A DNA stretch of 13,021 nucleotides, taken from positions 1 to 13,021 of the forward strand of contig JAGOAF010000035.1 of assembly GCA_017984035.1 (NCBI GenBank), given 5' to 3'. The position numbers and the translations under genes are program-made. The first letter of the stretch is position 1, and every line of letters begins with the position of its first letter. This document shows positions 1 to 6,700 of this stretch, one piece after another. The notes beneath the pieces are model-generated. The model did no database searches. It saw only the letters and a program-made list of their open reading frames with translations, and was not told the origin of the DNA. The DNA comes from Flavobacterium sp. (GTDB lineage Bacteria; Bacteroidota; Bacteroidia; Flavobacteriales; Flavobacteriaceae).

Positions 1-673
1 TTTTGGAAGTCGCACGGGCTTTAGCAACTACTTTTTCGTCAATGCTTAATTTAACACCAAATAGTCTTTCTCCATCAATCCCATTGTCTTCATAAATATC
101 ATAATGAAATTGTCTTTTTTCTTTTTGGCACCATTCAATAACTAAACTTTTATAACTAATCACTTTACCCTCTAATCGCGCGATATCTACATAAGGCAGT
201 ATGACTCTTTTTTGAATGAATTTCTCACAAAACTCATAGCCTCTGTCTAAATAAATTGCCCCCACCAAGGATTCAAAAATGTTACCGTGAATGTTATCAC
301 CAAAATGCTGTACAGGCACTTTGCTTTCAACAAACTGAACTAAGTTTAAGTCTTTTCCTAATTCATTTAAATGTTCTCTGCTGACAATTTTGGAACGCAT
401 TTTAGTTAAATAGCCTTCGTCGCCAGTTGGCGCTTCGTTAAAGAGATGGCCTGCAATCACAGCGCTTAGCATAGCGTCGCCAAGAAATTCTAAACGTTCG
501 TAATTGAGAGGATTTCCCACTTCGTCCAACCTATTTGAGGAACGATGCGTGAAAGCTTTTTTATAAAAATCAATATTTTTAGGTGCAAAACCAAGGATTT
601 TTTCAATACCACCAAAAAAAATCCCGTCTTCAAGAGAACGGGATTTCGAAAATATTTTTCTAATAATACGCAT
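1..673 (-). CDS. rnc: Ribonuclease III, 3' end cut by window edge
   Basis: This enzyme cleaves double-stranded RNA in rRNA precursors and structured mRNAs. I translated 224 residues from the minus strand; the frame runs off the left edge without a stop, so the C-terminus is missing (the family is usually 220-250 aa). The RNase III signature ERLEFLGDA is at residues 59-67, and the second acidic motif is GNIFESLVGAIYLD at 130-143. A double-stranded-RNA-binding domain begins near residue 172 (SYKSLVIEWCQ). The metal-binding Asp usually found three residues before the second catalytic Glu is Asn131 here; Glu134 is kept. The start is well fixed: an in-frame stop, which is the fabF stop codon, lies only three codons upstream, and the next Met is inside the catalytic motif. 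The ATG is 9 bases after fabF, so the two are probably co-transcribed. A terminator-like hairpin lies in codons 10-20. Confidence 0.95.
   Translation of the reverse strand, partial: MRIIRKIFSKSRSLEDGIFFGGIEKILGFAPKNIDFYKKAFTHRSSNRLDEVGNPLNYERLEFLGDAMLSAVIAGHLFNEAPTGDEGYLTKMRSKIVSREHLNELGKDLNLVQFVESKVPVQHFGDNIHGNIFESLVGAIYLDRGYEFCEKFIQKRVILPYVDIARLEGKVISYKSLVIEWCQKEKRQFHYDIYEDNGIDGERLFGVKLSIDEKVVAKARATSK
614..646 (-). terminator. Terminator-like hairpin inside the 5' end of rnc
   Basis: Bases 619-627 and 638-646 form a perfect 9-bp stem with a 10-base loop. Read on the minus strand, the stem is followed by a run of T: bases 614-621 are eight consecutive A on the plus strand. It lies about 37-69 bases after the fabF stop, a normal place for a fabF terminator, but this is inside rnc codons 10-20. 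It may terminate some fabF transcripts, attenuate rnc, or simply result from the codons used there. Confidence 0.55.
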
Positions 674-682
674 AGTACTATT

Positions 683-1936
683 TTAGATGTCTAATTTTTT
701 AACCAATACACAAGCATTGTGTCCACCAAAACCAAAAGTATTACTCATCAATACTTTAACATCTCTTTTTTGAGCCACATTAAAAGTGAAGTTTAATTTT
801 GGATCGATGTTTTCATCGTCTGTGAAATGGTTGATGGTTGGTGGAATAATTCCGTATTTCAAAGAAAGAATAGACGAAATGGTTTCAATGGCTCCAGCAG
901 CACCTAAAAGGTGACCGGTCATAGACTTAGTTGAATTTAGGTTCATAGTGTAAGCATGATCACCAAAAACTTGCTCGATGGCTTTTGACTCGGCTAAATC
1001 TCCTAAGGGAGTTGAAGTTCCATGCATGTTAACCCCGTCAACATCTGTTGGTTGTAGACCAGCATCTCTCAAACAGTTCAACATTACATTTCTAGCTCCT
1101 AATCCTTCAGGATGGGGAGCGGTAATGTGATAGGCATCAGCTGACATTCCGCCTCCACCAATTTCACAATATATTTTTGCGCCACGCGCTACAGCGTGTT
1201 CGTATTCTTCTAATATTAATGCTCCGGCTCCTTCTCCAAGTACAAATCCGTCACGGTCTTTGTCCATAGGTCTTGACGCAGTTTTTGGATCGTCATTTCG
1301 AGTAGAAAGGGCGTGCATGGCGTTAAAACCACCCATCCCAGCAATAGTTACTGCTGCTTCAGAACCTCCCGTCACCATGACATCAGCATGACCCAAACGA
1401 ATATAATTGAAGGCGTCAATAATTGCATTGGTTGATGAGGCACAAGCAGAAACAGTTCCAAAGTTTGGCCCTCTAAAACCATATTTAATTGAAATGTGTC
1501 CACAAGCAATATCCCCAATCATTTTTGGAATGAAAAACGGATTAAATTTAGGTGTTCCGTCACCTGCGGCAAAATTCAACACTTCTATTTGAAATGTTTC
1601 TAAACCGCCAATTCCTGAACCCCAAATCACACCTGCACGATCTTTGTCTAATTTTTCCATATCAAAATTAGCATCGTTCATAGCTTCTGTAGAAGAAACT
1701 ACGGCATATTGTGCATAGCGGTCCATTTTTCTCGCCTCTTTACGATCAATAAATTCTTCAACATTAAAGTTTTTTAGTTCGCAAGCAAATTGTGTTTTGA
1801 ATTTTGAAGCATCAAAATAAGTGATAGGGGCAGCACCACTAACGCCGTTAATTAGTCCGTCCCAATATTCTTGAATGTTATTTCCAATAGGAGTAAGCGC
1901 TCCTAAACCTGTAACAACTACGCGACGTAATTCCAT
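683..1936 (-). CDS. fabF: Beta-ketoacyl-[acyl carrier protein] synthase II
   Basis: This cytoplasmic condensing enzyme elongates acyl-ACP with malonyl-ACP in type II fatty-acid synthesis. The protein is 417 aa, normal for FabF, and is a full thiolase-fold ketosynthase. The catalytic triad is visible: Cys165 in VSACASS, His305 in NMHGTSTPLGD and His342 in KSMTGHLLGAAG, with the conserved Lys337 just before it. The glycine-rich C-terminal motif NTFGFGGHN is intact. An upstream in-frame ATG at 1963 would add nine residues (MFKDKNTEA). I chose the start at 1936 because MELRRVVVTGLG is the normal N-terminus of the family. The gene lies downstream of acpP, its substrate carrier, and directly upstream of rnc. 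The gap before it holds a hairpin and a possible promoter, so it may be controlled separately from acpP. Confidence 0.97.
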   Translation of the reverse strand: MELRRVVVTGLGALTPIGNNIQEYWDGLINGVSGAAPITYFDASKFKTQFACELKNFNVEEFIDRKEARKMDRYAQYAVVSSTEAMNDANFDMEKLDKDRAGVIWGSGIGGLETFQIEVLNFAAGDGTPKFNPFFIPKMIGDIACGHISIKYGFRGPNFGTVSACASSTNAIIDAFNYIRLGHADVMVTGGSEAAVTIAGMGGFNAMHALSTRNDDPKTASRPMDKDRDGFVLGEGAGALILEEYEHAVARGAKIYCEIGGGGMSADAYHITAPHPEGLGARNVMLNCLRDAGLQPTDVDGVNMHGTSTPLGDLAESKAIEQVFGDHAYTMNLNSTKSMTGHLLGAAGAIETISSILSLKYGIIPPTINHFTDDENIDPKLNFTFNVAQKRDVKVLMSNTFGFGGHNACVLVKKLDI

Positions 1937-1968
1937 AGCTTCTGTATTTTTATCTTTAAACAAACAAA

Positions 1969-2014
1969 ACCCACGATTTCTTTTTTGTATTAGTATTACA
2001 AAAGAGCTGTGGGT
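1969..2014 (-). promoter_or_regulatory. Two-part hairpin in the fabF leader, attenuator-like
   Basis: An outer 6-bp stem (1969-1974 with 2009-2014, ACCCAC/GTGGGT) encloses an inner 10-bp stem with one G-U pair (1980-1989 with 1997-2006). The internal loop between them is asymmetric. On the minus strand the structure is followed by TTTGTTTGTTT, 33 bases before the fabF ATG. The shape suits an attenuator or a weak terminator. No function is shown. Confidence 0.4.
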
Positions 2015-2019
2015 GCTGA

Positions 2020-2049
2020 ATTATATATGTTTTTTTGATTGAAAGTCAA
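2020..2049 (-). promoter_or_regulatory. Possible fabF promoter, TTGACT-N18-TATAAT
   Basis: On the minus strand TTGACT (2049-2044) and TATAAT (2025-2020) are separated by 18 bases. This is close to the E. coli sigma-70 consensus. The main sigma factor of Bacteroidota prefers TTTG/TAnnTTTG, so the match may be chance in A/T-rich DNA. No TAnnTTTG box is seen in the gap before fabF. Confidence 0.3.
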
Positions 2050-2068
2050 TCCCGAATTTAAATTTATG

Positions 2069-2108
2069 AAAAATAATAACACCCGAGTACACTAATGTAT
2101 CGGGTGTT
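2069..2108 (-). terminator. Intrinsic terminator after acpP
   Basis: A perfect 9-bp stem (2078-2086 with 2100-2108, AACACCCGA/TCGGGTGTT) is extended by four more pairs (2088-2091 with 2096-2099) past one bulged base. On the minus strand it is followed by ATTATTTTT. It begins 7 bases after the acpP stop, so acpP and fabF are separated by a terminator that could be partial. The plus strand also has a T-rich tail on the other side. Confidence 0.75.
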
Positions 2109-2114
2109 CTAGTA

Positions 2115-2351
2115 TTATTTTTTAGCTTCCTCGATGTAAGAGATTGCTTGACCTACAGTAGCAATGTTTTCTGCTTGATCGTCTGGAATTTGAATATCAA
2201 ATTCTTTTTCGAATTCCATGATAAGCTCTACAGTGTCTAAGGAGTCAGCCCCTAAATCGTTTGTGAAGCTAGCTTCTGTTACAACTTCGTTTTCGTCAAC
2301 ACCTAATTTGTCTACGATAATCGCTTTTACTCTTGATGCAATGTCTGACAT
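2115..2351 (-). CDS. acpP: Acyl carrier protein
   Basis: This small acidic protein carries growing fatty-acyl chains on a phosphopantetheine arm. The 78 aa are typical in length and charge. Ser37 in the motif [10 protein letters not shown] is the attachment site for the 4'-phosphopantetheine added by holo-ACP synthase. Helix II follows it ([13 protein letters not shown]) and the usual acidic C-terminal half is present. The gene lies upstream of fabF, whose product uses acyl-ACP and malonyl-ACP, the common acpP-fabF order. It has its own Bacteroidota-type promoter upstream and a strong hairpin terminator downstream, so a separate abundant short acpP transcript is likely (inference). Confidence 0.98.
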   Translation of the reverse strand: MSDIASRVKAIIVDKLGVDENEVVTEASFTNDLGADSLDTVELIMEFEKEFDIQIPDDQAENIATVGQAISYIEEAKK

Positions 2352-2381
2352 AGTCTTTAATTTTAAAATTTAATTTGTTGG

Positions 2382-2411
2382 CAAAAATAAAAAACTTTAT
2401 TTTAAAACAAC
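2382..2411 (-). promoter_or_regulatory. Bacteroidota-type promoter for acpP
   Basis: On the minus strand the -7 box TATTTTTG (2389-2382) fits TAnnTTTG. GTTG (2411-2408) lies 18 bases upstream as a partial -33 box. Transcription would start near 2377, giving a leader of about 25 bases. Confidence 0.6.
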
Positions 2412-2470
2412 TATTTAGTTAATAAATGTGCAAACGAAAATATGAAATTTATTTTAACAAAGCTTTCCGA

Positions 2471-2505
2471 TTGCTATTTTTTTCCATTTTTTATCCCTTT
2501 TTTTG
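2471..2505 (+). promoter_or_regulatory. Weak candidate promoter for purN
   Basis: TTTTTTTG at 2498-2505 resembles TAnnTTTG with the A replaced by T. A TTG at 2471-2473 is 24 bases upstream, longer than usual. A start near 2510 would fit the ATG at 2527. It shares the 2352-2526 gap with the opposing acpP promoter. Confidence 0.3.
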
Positions 2506-2526
2506 CATAATAAATCGTTTGTTAAC

Positions 2527-3093
2527 ATGAAAAAAATTGTACTATTTGCTTCGGGTTCGGGGACTAATGTGGAAAATATCATTCGTCATTTTAAAGCAAC
2601 AAACACTGCATCAGTAGCCATTGTATTTACAAATAAATCAGATGCTCAAGTGATACAACGCGCTGAAAAACACCAAGTCCCATCTCAAATTTTTTCCAAA
2701 AACGATTTAGAAACAGGAAAAATACTACAAGAAATTAATCTAATTCAACCTGATTTAATAGTGTTGGCTGGTTTTTTACTAAAATTTCCAGAAACGATTG
2801 TGGCAGCTTATCCCGATAAAATAATTAATATTCATCCGGCCTTGCTACCTAAATATGGAGGAAAAGGAATGTACGGAATGCATGTACATCGCGCAGTAGT
2901 TGAAAATAAAGAATCCAAAACAGGAATTACCATTCATTATGTCAATGAAAATTACGATGAAGGGAATATTATTTTTCAAAAAGAAGTAGCGGTATTAATT
3001 AGCGATACTCCAGAAGTAGTAGCAGCAAAAATTCACGAATTGGAGCAAGCTCATTTCCCAAAAGTAATCGAAGAATTGCTAACAAAGAGATAG
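2527..3093 (+). CDS. purN: Phosphoribosylglycinamide formyltransferase (GAR transformylase)
   Basis: This cytoplasmic enzyme transfers a formyl group from 10-formyl-tetrahydrofolate to GAR, the third step of purine synthesis. The protein is 188 aa, within the usual 185-215. It opens with the Rossmann-like strand KKIVLFASGSGTN that binds the substrate phosphate. The catalytic residues are present: Asn101 and His103 in IINIHPALLP, and Asp144 in NENYDEGNII, matching Asn106, His108 and Asp144 of E. coli as I recall them. An in-frame TTG at 2503 would add eight residues, but the ATG at 2527 begins at the conserved MKKI and leaves room for a promoter. It is the first gene of the plus-strand group that ends with purF, so purine synthesis is the shared theme, with rnhA and a kinase between. 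Confidence 0.96.
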   Translation: MKKIVLFASGSGTNVENIIRHFKATNTASVAIVFTNKSDAQVIQRAEKHQVPSQIFSKNDLETGKILQEINLIQPDLIVLAGFLLKFPETIVAAYPDKIINIHPALLPKYGGKGMYGMHVHRAVVENKESKTGITIHYVNENYDEGNIIFQKEVAVLISDTPEVVAAKIHELEQAHFPKVIEELLTKR

Positions 3094-3160
3094 TAGCATT
3101 GAAAGTGTAATTCATCTAGACCCTTATTAACTCTTCACCCATAAACTCATAATCCAATCA

Positions 3161-3640
3161 ATGTCTCACCAAGTACATATATATACCGATGGCGCTGCTA
3201 AGGGCAATCCTGGTCCTGGAGGCTATGGCGTGGTAATGGAATGGGTGGGCAAACCGTATAAAAAAGAATTTTATGAAGGGTTTCGACATACAACAAATAA
3301 TAGAATGGAATTGTTGGCCGTCATTGTGGGACTTGAAAAATTAAAAAATACCTATACCAAGGTGCTGGTAGTTTCTGATTCCAAATATGTAGTCGATTCG
3401 GTAGAGAAAAAATGGGTTTTTGGCTGGGAAAAAAAAGGTTTTGTGGGTAAAAAAAATCCGGATTTGTGGAAGCGTTTTTTGTTGATTTACAAAAAGCATC
3501 AAGTCGATTTTAAATGGATCAAAGGGCACAACAACCACCCTCAAAACGAGCGATGCGATGAATTAGCTGTTATGGCTTCAACGCAAAAACAACTTTCAGT
3601 AGACGTATGCTACGAAAAAGAGGACGAAAAGTTATTATAA
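3161..3640 (+). CDS. rnhA: Ribonuclease HI
   Basis: RNase HI cuts the RNA strand of RNA-DNA hybrids, such as R-loops and primer remnants. The 159 aa match the length of the E. coli enzyme (155). All catalytic carboxylates are visible: Asp10 in YTDGAAKGNPGPGG, Glu50 in NNRMEL, Asp73 in SDSKYV and Asp133 in NERCDELA. His123 in KGHNNH corresponds to the mobile active-site His. The basic, Trp-rich handle region is present (WVFGWEKKGFVGKK, residues 85-98). The last 20 or so residues past the core are poorly conserved and acidic. The gene starts 67 bases after purN with no clear promoter between, so co-transcription with purN is likely. Its tie to purine genes is probably positional only. Confidence 0.96.
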   Translation: MSHQVHIYTDGAAKGNPGPGGYGVVMEWVGKPYKKEFYEGFRHTTNNRMELLAVIVGLEKLKNTYTKVLVVSDSKYVVDSVEKKWVFGWEKKGFVGKKNPDLWKRFLLIYKKHQVDFKWIKGHNNHPQNERCDELAVMASTQKQLSVDVCYEKEDEKLL

Positions 3641-3690
3641 TAGGCCCTTTTTAAGAATGTAAAATTCTCTTCATTTTGCCACTTTGAACC

Positions 3691-3722
3691 TTTGCAACTC
3701 TAAAACTTATAAACTATCTTTG
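3691..3722 (+). promoter_or_regulatory. Strong Bacteroidota-type promoter before the PfkB kinase gene
   Basis: TTTG at 3691-3694, then 20 bases, then TATCTTTG at 3715-3722. Both boxes fit the Bacteroidota consensus exactly. A start near 3728 gives a leader of about 19 bases before the ATG at 3747. This also rules against any longer frame that opens upstream at 3684. Confidence 0.75.
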
Positions 3723-3746
3723 CCCCTTAATTTTGAAAATAAAATA

Positions 3747-4670
3747 ATGAACAAATTATTGATTGTTGGAACAGTGGCTTTCGACGCGATTGAAACTCCG
3801 TTTGGTAAAACAGATAAAATTTTAGGTGGTGCAGGAACTTATATAGGTCTTTCAGCCTCTTTTTTTAATTTGCAATCGGCTATTGTTTCCGTTGTTGGAG
3901 ACGATTTTCCACAAGAATATTTGGATTTATTGACGGCTCGAAATATTGACATTTCAGGTCTTGAAATCGTGAAAGGCGGCAAAACGTTTTTTTGGAGTGG
4001 TTTGTACCACAACGATTTGAACTCAAGAGATACATTGGCTACCGAACTCAATGTTTTGGCTGATTTCCAACCTAAGGTTCCTCAAAATTTCAAAGATGCT
4101 GATGTAGTGATGTTGGGTAATTTGCATCCATTGGTACAAAGCAGTGTTTTAGACCAAATGGAAGTGAAACCAAAATTAGTCGTTTTGGACACCATGAACT
4201 TCTGGATGGATTGTGCTTTGCCTGAATTATTAGAAGTAATGAAACGTATTGATGTGATCACAATTAATGATGAAGAAGCGAGACAATTGTCTGGCGAATA
4301 TTCTTTAGTGAAAGCAGCGGCTAAAATCCATACCATGGGTCCAAAATATGTGGTGATCAAAAAAGGAGAACATGGCGCATTATTGTTCCACAACGAAAAT
4401 ATATTCTTTGCACCGGCCTTGCCTTTAGAAGAAGTATTTGATCCAACAGGAGCTGGAGATACTTTTGCGGGTGGATTCACAGGCTTTATTGCGCAAAGTG
4501 AAAACGTATCGTTTGACAATATGAAAAACGCAGTAATCTATGGATCTAATTTAGCATCCTTCTGTGTGGAGAAATTTGGAACAGAAAGAATGCTTACTCT
4601 TGACAAAAAAGAAGTAGTGTCTAGATTGCAACAATTCAAATCATTGACACAATTTGATATCGAATTATAA
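3747..4670 (+). CDS. PfkB (ribokinase) family kinase, substrate unknown
   Basis: PfkB-family kinases phosphorylate the hydroxymethyl group of a sugar, a nucleoside or a similar small molecule using ATP. The protein is 307 aa, typical for the family. The substrate-side glycine motif GGAGTY is at residues 27-32, a lid region follows, NDEEARQLSG is at 174-183, and the signature DPTGAGDTFAGG begins at 232, with catalytic Asp238 and the anion hole GAG before it. The N-terminus VGTVAFDAIETPFG belongs to an uncharacterised sugar-kinase subgroup. The start at 3747 follows from the strong promoter and the family N-terminus. It stands 106 bases after rnhA and 71 before the purF homologue. Purine context makes a nucleoside kinase, such as an adenosine or inosine kinase, possible, but specificity cannot be read from these motifs. 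Confidence 0.9.
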   Translation: MNKLLIVGTVAFDAIETPFGKTDKILGGAGTYIGLSASFFNLQSAIVSVVGDDFPQEYLDLLTARNIDISGLEIVKGGKTFFWSGLYHNDLNSRDTLATELNVLADFQPKVPQNFKDADVVMLGNLHPLVQSSVLDQMEVKPKLVVLDTMNFWMDCALPELLEVMKRIDVITINDEEARQLSGEYSLVKAAAKIHTMGPKYVVIKKGEHGALLFHNENIFFAPALPLEEVFDPTGAGDTFAGGFTGFIAQSENVSFDNMKNAVIYGSNLASFCVEKFGTERMLTLDKKEVVSRLQQFKSLTQFDIEL

Positions 4671-4671
4671 T
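4644..4671 (+). promoter_or_regulatory. Sigma-70-like boxes before purF, TTGACA-N16-TATAAT
   Basis: TTGACA (4644-4649) and TATAAT (4666-4671) are exact E. coli consensus boxes separated by 16 bases, lying over the last codons and stop of the kinase gene. A start near 4678 would fall at the hairpin at 4677-4704. Whether the native sigma factor uses them is doubtful, since Bacteroidota promoters differ. Confidence 0.3.
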
Positions 4672-4676
4672 GACTC

Positions 4677-4704
4677 ATGCCTCGAATTTTTCGGGGCATT
4701 TTTT
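4677..4704 (+). terminator. Terminator or attenuator between the PfkB kinase gene and purF
   Basis: A 9-bp stem with one G-U pair (4677-4685 with 4691-4699, ATGCCTCGA/TCGGGGCAT) and a 5-base loop is followed by a T run through 4704. It starts 6 bases after the kinase stop and ends 37 bases before the purF ATG. No Bacteroidota promoter lies in the remaining 37 bases, so purF expression probably needs read-through or the boxes at 4644-4671. Confidence 0.65.
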
Positions 4705-4741
4705 ATATAAAAACAACAACACAACCAATTACAATACAACA

Positions 4742-6640
4742 ATGAGCGACGCTTTACAACACGAATGTGGAATAGCCTTAGTAAGGCTTTTGAAACCGCT
4801 TGAATTCTATAAAGAAAAATACGGAACCGCTTTCTACGGGATACAAAAAATGTATCTGATGATGGAAAAGCAACACAACCGAGGACAAGATGGAGCCGGT
4901 TTTGCAAGTATTAAGTTTGATGTAGAACCAGGTCAGCGTTACATTAGTCGTGTGCGTTCTAACGCATCTCAACCTATTCAAGATGTATTTGCTCAAATCA
5001 ACGAGCGTATCAATGAGGAGATGACCAATCATCCCGAATATGCTAACAATGTGGCGTTGCAAAAAGAGAATATTCCCTATTTAGGAGAGTTGTTTTTAGG
5101 ACACGTTCGTTATGGAACGTTTGGTAAAAATAGTATTGAAAGTGTACACCCTTTCCTGCGACAAAGCAATTGGATGCACCGAAACTTGATTCTGGCGGGA
5201 AACTTTAACATGACAAATGTTAAAGAGTTATTCCAAAACCTTATTGAACTAGGACAACATCCTAAAGAGATGGCCGATACCGTAACAGTAATGGAAAAAA
5301 TTGGTCACTTCTTAGACAAAGAAGTGATGCAATTGTATCAAGAATGCAAAGAGATGGGCTTGAATAAAAGAGAAGCTTCTCCCGTTATTGCCGATCGTTT
5401 GGATATTGCTAAAATTTTAAACCGTTCTTCTAAAAATTTGGATGGTGGTTATGCTATGGCCGGACTTTTAGGACATGGAGACGCTTTTGTGTTTAGAGAT
5501 CCAGCAGGAATTCGCCCAGCCTATTATTACCAAGATGATGAAGTAGTAGTGGTGGCTTCAGAACGCCCAGTGATTCAAACCGTATTCAATGTGCCTTTCG
5601 AAAGTGTTCAAGAAATTGATCCAGGAAGCGCCTTGATTATTAAAAAAGGTGGTGCTATTTCGATGAAACAAATCTTAACTCCTATTGAGAAAAAAGCCTG
5701 TTCATTTGAGCGCATCTATTTTTCAAGAGGAAGTGATGCAGAGATTTATCAAGAAAGAAAAAAACTAGGAAAATTAATCTTGCCATCGGTTTTAAATGCG
5801 ATAGATCAAGATACAGATAATACGGTGTTTTCGTATATCCCAAATACAGCAGAAACGTCCTTCTACGGATTAGTAGAAGCGGCTCAGGATTTCTTGAATC
5901 AAAGAAAAAATGATTACATTTTAAAGAATAGAAGTACCTTAACGGAACAAACCTTGCAAGAACTTTTGAAGGTTAAAATTCGTACAGAAAAGGTGGCAAT
6001 CAAAGATGCTAAATTAAGAACGTTTATAACAGAAGATAGTAGCCGTGACGATTTAGTGGCTCACGTTTATGATGTAACTTATGGTGTGATCAAACCAACC
6101 GATAATTTAGTTATTATCGACGATAGTATTGTTCGTGGGACTACATTAAAAATGAGTATCATTAAAATGATGGATCGTTTGAAACCTAAACGTATTGTCA
6201 TAGTGTCTTCGGCACCACAAATTCGTTATCCCGATTGTTACGGAATTGATATGGCAAAACTAGAAGGGTTGGTTGCCTTTAGAGCTGCTTTAGCATTGTT
6301 AAAAGAGCGCAACTTATATCATATAGTAGATGAGGTGTATGCCAAATGTAAAGCGCAAGAAAATTTTAAAGATGCGGAAGTTGTCAATTATGTATCAGCT
6401 ATTTACGAGCCATTTACACCAGAAGAAATCTCAGACAAAATTGCAGAGATGTTGAGTTCGCCAGAAATCAATGCCGAAGTAAAAATTATTTTCCAAACGG
6501 TAGAAGATTTGCATATTGCATGCCCTAAAAATTTAGGAGATTGGTATTTCACAGGAGATTATCCAACTCCAGGAGGAAATCGAGTGGTGAATCGAGCTTT
6601 CATGAATTTCTATGAAGGTAAAGATGCACGAGCCTATTAG
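4742..6640 (+). CDS. purF: Amidophosphoribosyltransferase, long Bacteroidota form
   Basis: PurF makes phosphoribosylamine from PRPP and glutamine, the first committed step of purine synthesis. This protein is 632 aa, against about 470-510 for the usual enzyme. The glutaminase half starts with Cys9 after a short peptide (MSDALQHE) that is presumably removed to expose it. RGQDGAG (47-53), GHVRYGTFG (120-128) and RDPAGIRP (252-259) follow. The PRPP loop VIIDDSIVRGTT is at 457-468. Extra sequence lies around residues 75-115 and 352-440. The usual oxyanion-hole Asn-Gly appears as Asn154-Phe155. The C-terminal CxxC of the Fe-S type (as in Bacillus) is absent. An ATG at 4670 would extend the frame but runs through the hairpin, so 4742 is preferred. 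The leader is A/C-rich with no Shine-Dalgarno site. Activity as a true PurF is likely but unproven. Confidence 0.9.
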   Translation: MSDALQHECGIALVRLLKPLEFYKEKYGTAFYGIQKMYLMMEKQHNRGQDGAGFASIKFDVEPGQRYISRVRSNASQPIQDVFAQINERINEEMTNHPEYANNVALQKENIPYLGELFLGHVRYGTFGKNSIESVHPFLRQSNWMHRNLILAGNFNMTNVKELFQNLIELGQHPKEMADTVTVMEKIGHFLDKEVMQLYQECKEMGLNKREASPVIADRLDIAKILNRSSKNLDGGYAMAGLLGHGDAFVFRDPAGIRPAYYYQDDEVVVVASERPVIQTVFNVPFESVQEIDPGSALIIKKGGAISMKQILTPIEKKACSFERIYFSRGSDAEIYQERKKLGKLILPSVLNAIDQDTDNTVFSYIPNTAETSFYGLVEAAQDFLNQRKNDYILKNRSTLTEQTLQELLKVKIRTEKVAIKDAKLRTFITEDSSRDDLVAHVYDVTYGVIKPTDNLVIIDDSIVRGTTLKMSIIKMMDRLKPKRIVIVSSAPQIRYPDCYGIDMAKLEGLVAFRAALALLKERNLYHIVDEVYAKCKAQENFKDAEVVNYVSAIYEPFTPEEISDKIAEMLSSPEINAEVKIIFQTVEDLHIACPKNLGDWYFTGDYPTPGGNRVVNRAFMNFYEGKDARAY

Positions 6641-6648
6641 ATCAAAAG

Positions 6649-6677
6649 AAACGCTTTGACGATAATTTAAGGCGTTT
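6649..6677 (+). terminator. Weak hairpin just after purF
   Basis: Bases 6649-6657 pair with 6669-6677 (AAACGCTTT/AAGGCGTTT, one G-U pair) with an 11-base loop, 8 bases past the purF stop. The following sequence (ATCTAAATAAAA) is not a T run, so termination would be weak. It may instead protect the purF 3' end. Confidence 0.35.
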
Positions 6678-6700
6678 ATCTAAATAAAATAAAAAACAAC

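Noticed and set aside
1407..1592. Open frame of 61 codons on the plus strand
   Set aside because: It is entirely antisense to fabF, whose catalytic motifs are intact; the translation resembles no family and there is no promoter.
2352..2526. Riboswitch or small RNA gene between acpP and purN
   Set aside because: The 175 bases are very A/T-rich with no stable stem and no conserved aptamer pattern that I can see; two opposing promoters explain the gap.
3641..3690. Small hairpin AGAAT/ATTCT after rnhA
   Set aside because: A five-pair A/T-rich stem without a T run is too weak to call a terminator.
4082..4519. Open frame of 145 codons on the minus strand
   Set aside because: It is antisense to the PfkB kinase gene; its length reflects the codon use of the real gene, and the sequence has no recognisable domain.
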